Shown here piece by piece: positions 5,322 through 6,007 of a DNA stretch of 6,007 nucleotides (within the stretch, counting starts at the first letter, position 1; each line of letters opens with the position of its first letter). Below the pieces are notes generated by a model. It was given only the letters and a program-made list of their open reading frames with translations, did not search any database and was not told where the DNA came from. The translations under genes were made by a program, and so were the position numbers. Origin of the DNA: Candidatus Omnitrophota bacterium (lineage in GTDB: Bacteria > Omnitrophota > Gorgyraeia > Duberdicusellales > 4484-171); contig DAOVKQ010000048.1 of the NCBI GenBank assembly GCA_030631705.1, positions 1-6,007 on the forward strand. Direction: 5' to 3'.

Positions 5322-5912
5322 TCAGTAATTCCTCAATGGTCCTTGCTCTTCGTCCTCAATCTCGTTTTCAGCCAGTCCTTTCTTAGGAAAAGATATTTTT
5401 CTGATTTCAATATTTATGATCATTTCCGTATCTTTTCCCAGGAAAGCCTGAAGTTTGCTTTTTATTTTGGTTTGTATACTTTTGGCAAATTCTTTTATAT
5501 TTACTTCGCTTCTCAATATTAGTTTAAGATTGATTATTATGTCTTTTTTTGTCGGTATAATCTGTGGCCTTATACTGGATATTATTTCTTCGTCATCCAG
5601 GCTTTTTTTGATTGTATCTTCAATAGCAGTCAGGGTTATGCTTATTTGTCCGTTGCCGGTATCAGTTTTTATCGTTTTTTCCCGCTTCGAATGAATAAAT
5701 AGTTTTTGCAACGAACGCAGGAACATAAGAATGAGCAGAACCCCGCTTAGGAATACGACGGTTCTGACAATAAAACTCTGGTCAATAACCATGCCAATAC
5801 TGTCGATGTAAGTTTTAATACTGATAAAATCAATATCCAGAGCTATTCCTACCAATCCTGCCCCCACGGCAAGAGATGTCAGGGCATAAATTAATAAACT
5901 AATAAAATTCAT
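5322..5912 (-). CDS. amaP: AmaP-like membrane protein with Asp23-type domain
   Basis: Membrane protein resembling AmaP, the alkaline-shock membrane anchor that holds Asp23 at the membrane in Gram-positive bacteria. Two hydrophobic helices (about 3-25 and 47-65) flank a short loop. A basic stretch (HSKREK, 74-79) follows, suggesting the rest is cytoplasmic. Residues about 88-175 look like an Asp23/DUF322-type alpha/beta domain, starting GNGQISITLTAIEDTIKK and including an INLKLILR strand and a helix rich in Lys. The tail is acidic. The length (196 residues) fits AmaP. The start is the ATG at 5912, with AGGAGG 6 bases before it; an adjoining GTG at 5915 would sit too close. The stop is followed by palindromes and not by a clear terminator. 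The exact role here, possibly envelope stress, is inferred. No separate asp23 gene is visible, though it could lie beyond the right edge. Confidence 0.8.
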   Translation of the reverse strand: MNFISLLIYALTSLAVGAGLVGIALDIDFISIKTYIDSIGMVIDQSFIVRTVVFLSGVLLILMFLRSLQKLFIHSKREKTIKTDTGNGQISITLTAIEDTIKKSLDDEEIISSIRPQIIPTKKDIIINLKLILRSEVNIKEFAKSIQTKIKSKLQAFLGKDTEMIINIEIRKISFPKKGLAENEIEDEEQGPLRNY

Positions 5913-5918
5913 CACATC

Positions 5919-5924
5919 CCTCCT
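5919..5924 (-). promoter_or_regulatory. Ribosome binding site of the amaP-like gene
   Basis: A perfect AGGAGG on the minus strand lies 6 bases before the ATG at 5912 and only 3 bases before the overlapping GTG at 5915, so it selects the ATG. It is the strongest Shine-Dalgarno sequence in the window. Confidence 0.85.
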
Positions 5925-5975
5925 TCAATACCACTCGGTAATGTCAAAACTATTTACCCTTTATGTACTTAAAAA

Positions 5976-6003
5976 CTCTAAATCCTAAACTCTAAATCCT
6001 AAA
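5976..6003 (+). repeat. Telomere-like tandem repeat, 7-bp period (may continue past window)
   Basis: Four 7-bp units alternate, CTCTAAA, TCCTAAA, CTCTAAA, TCCTAAA, followed by TAAA at the window edge. Viewed as 14-bp units, two exact copies span 5973-6000. The repeat lies about 60 bases upstream of the amaP-like start. Its right-hand extent cannot be seen. Confidence 0.8.
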
Positions 6004-6007
6004 TAAA

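Noticed and set aside
5061..5522. Plus-strand open frame of 153 codons across the gmhA/amaP-like gap
   Set aside because: It runs antisense through two real genes and the palindrome block; the translation is the kind of spurious protein such repeats give.
5929..5940. Small dyad TACC-ACTC-GGTA just upstream of the amaP-like ribosome binding site
   Set aside because: A 4-bp stem of this kind is expected by chance and has no further support.
5942..5950. TTGACA on the minus strand upstream of the amaP-like gene, a possible -35 box
   Set aside because: A -10 box 17 bases on would fall on the ribosome binding site and no TATAAT-like sequence is there.

Overview
The window is a single minus-strand array of genes on an AT-rich chromosome, with every supported gene pointing from the high to the low coordinate. 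Read in the direction of transcription, the order is: a two-helix membrane protein with an Asp23-like domain (AmaP type); a GC-richer intergenic block packed with palindromes; two ADP-heptose genes (gmhA, rfaE2); three thiamine-pyrimidine genes (thiD2, thiE, thiC); a heptamer repeat; a tRNA-Gly(CCC); an NlpD-like LysM/LytM lipoprotein; and an ATPase-fold protein whose Walker A motif has lost its glycine-lysine pair and which runs off the left edge.

The organism looks like a diderm, LPS-making, probably anaerobic bacterium from a little-cultured lineage. GmhA plus RfaE2 imply heptosylated LPS, and the NlpD-like lipoprotein fits an outer membrane. The AmaP/Asp23 protein, ThiD2 and the dispersed palindromes together resemble what I remember of Candidatus Omnitrophota genomes. 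That assignment is inference and not demonstrated by the sequence.

Functionally, gmhA and rfaE2 supply two steps of ADP-heptose synthesis; the heptose kinase and phosphatase are not in the window. ThiC makes HMP-phosphate from AIR, ThiD2 phosphorylates it to HMP-diphosphate, and ThiE couples that to the thiazole phosphate to give thiamine phosphate. The thiazole branch and any TPP riboswitch are absent here. rfaE2, thiD2, thiE and thiC overlap one another (32, 65 and 22 bp), so they are probably one transcript.

The points most worth a second look are: a thiD2/thiE junction that becomes an in-frame ThiD2-ThiE fusion if one A is removed from an AAAA run; the degenerate ATPase next to a LytM domain that has lost most of its zinc ligands; an internal duplication inside ThiD2; two unrelated 7-bp-period repeats in intergenic DNA; and the palindrome mosaic between gmhA and the amaP-like gene. 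I see no CRISPR array, phage or transposase gene, and no clearly new multi-gene system.
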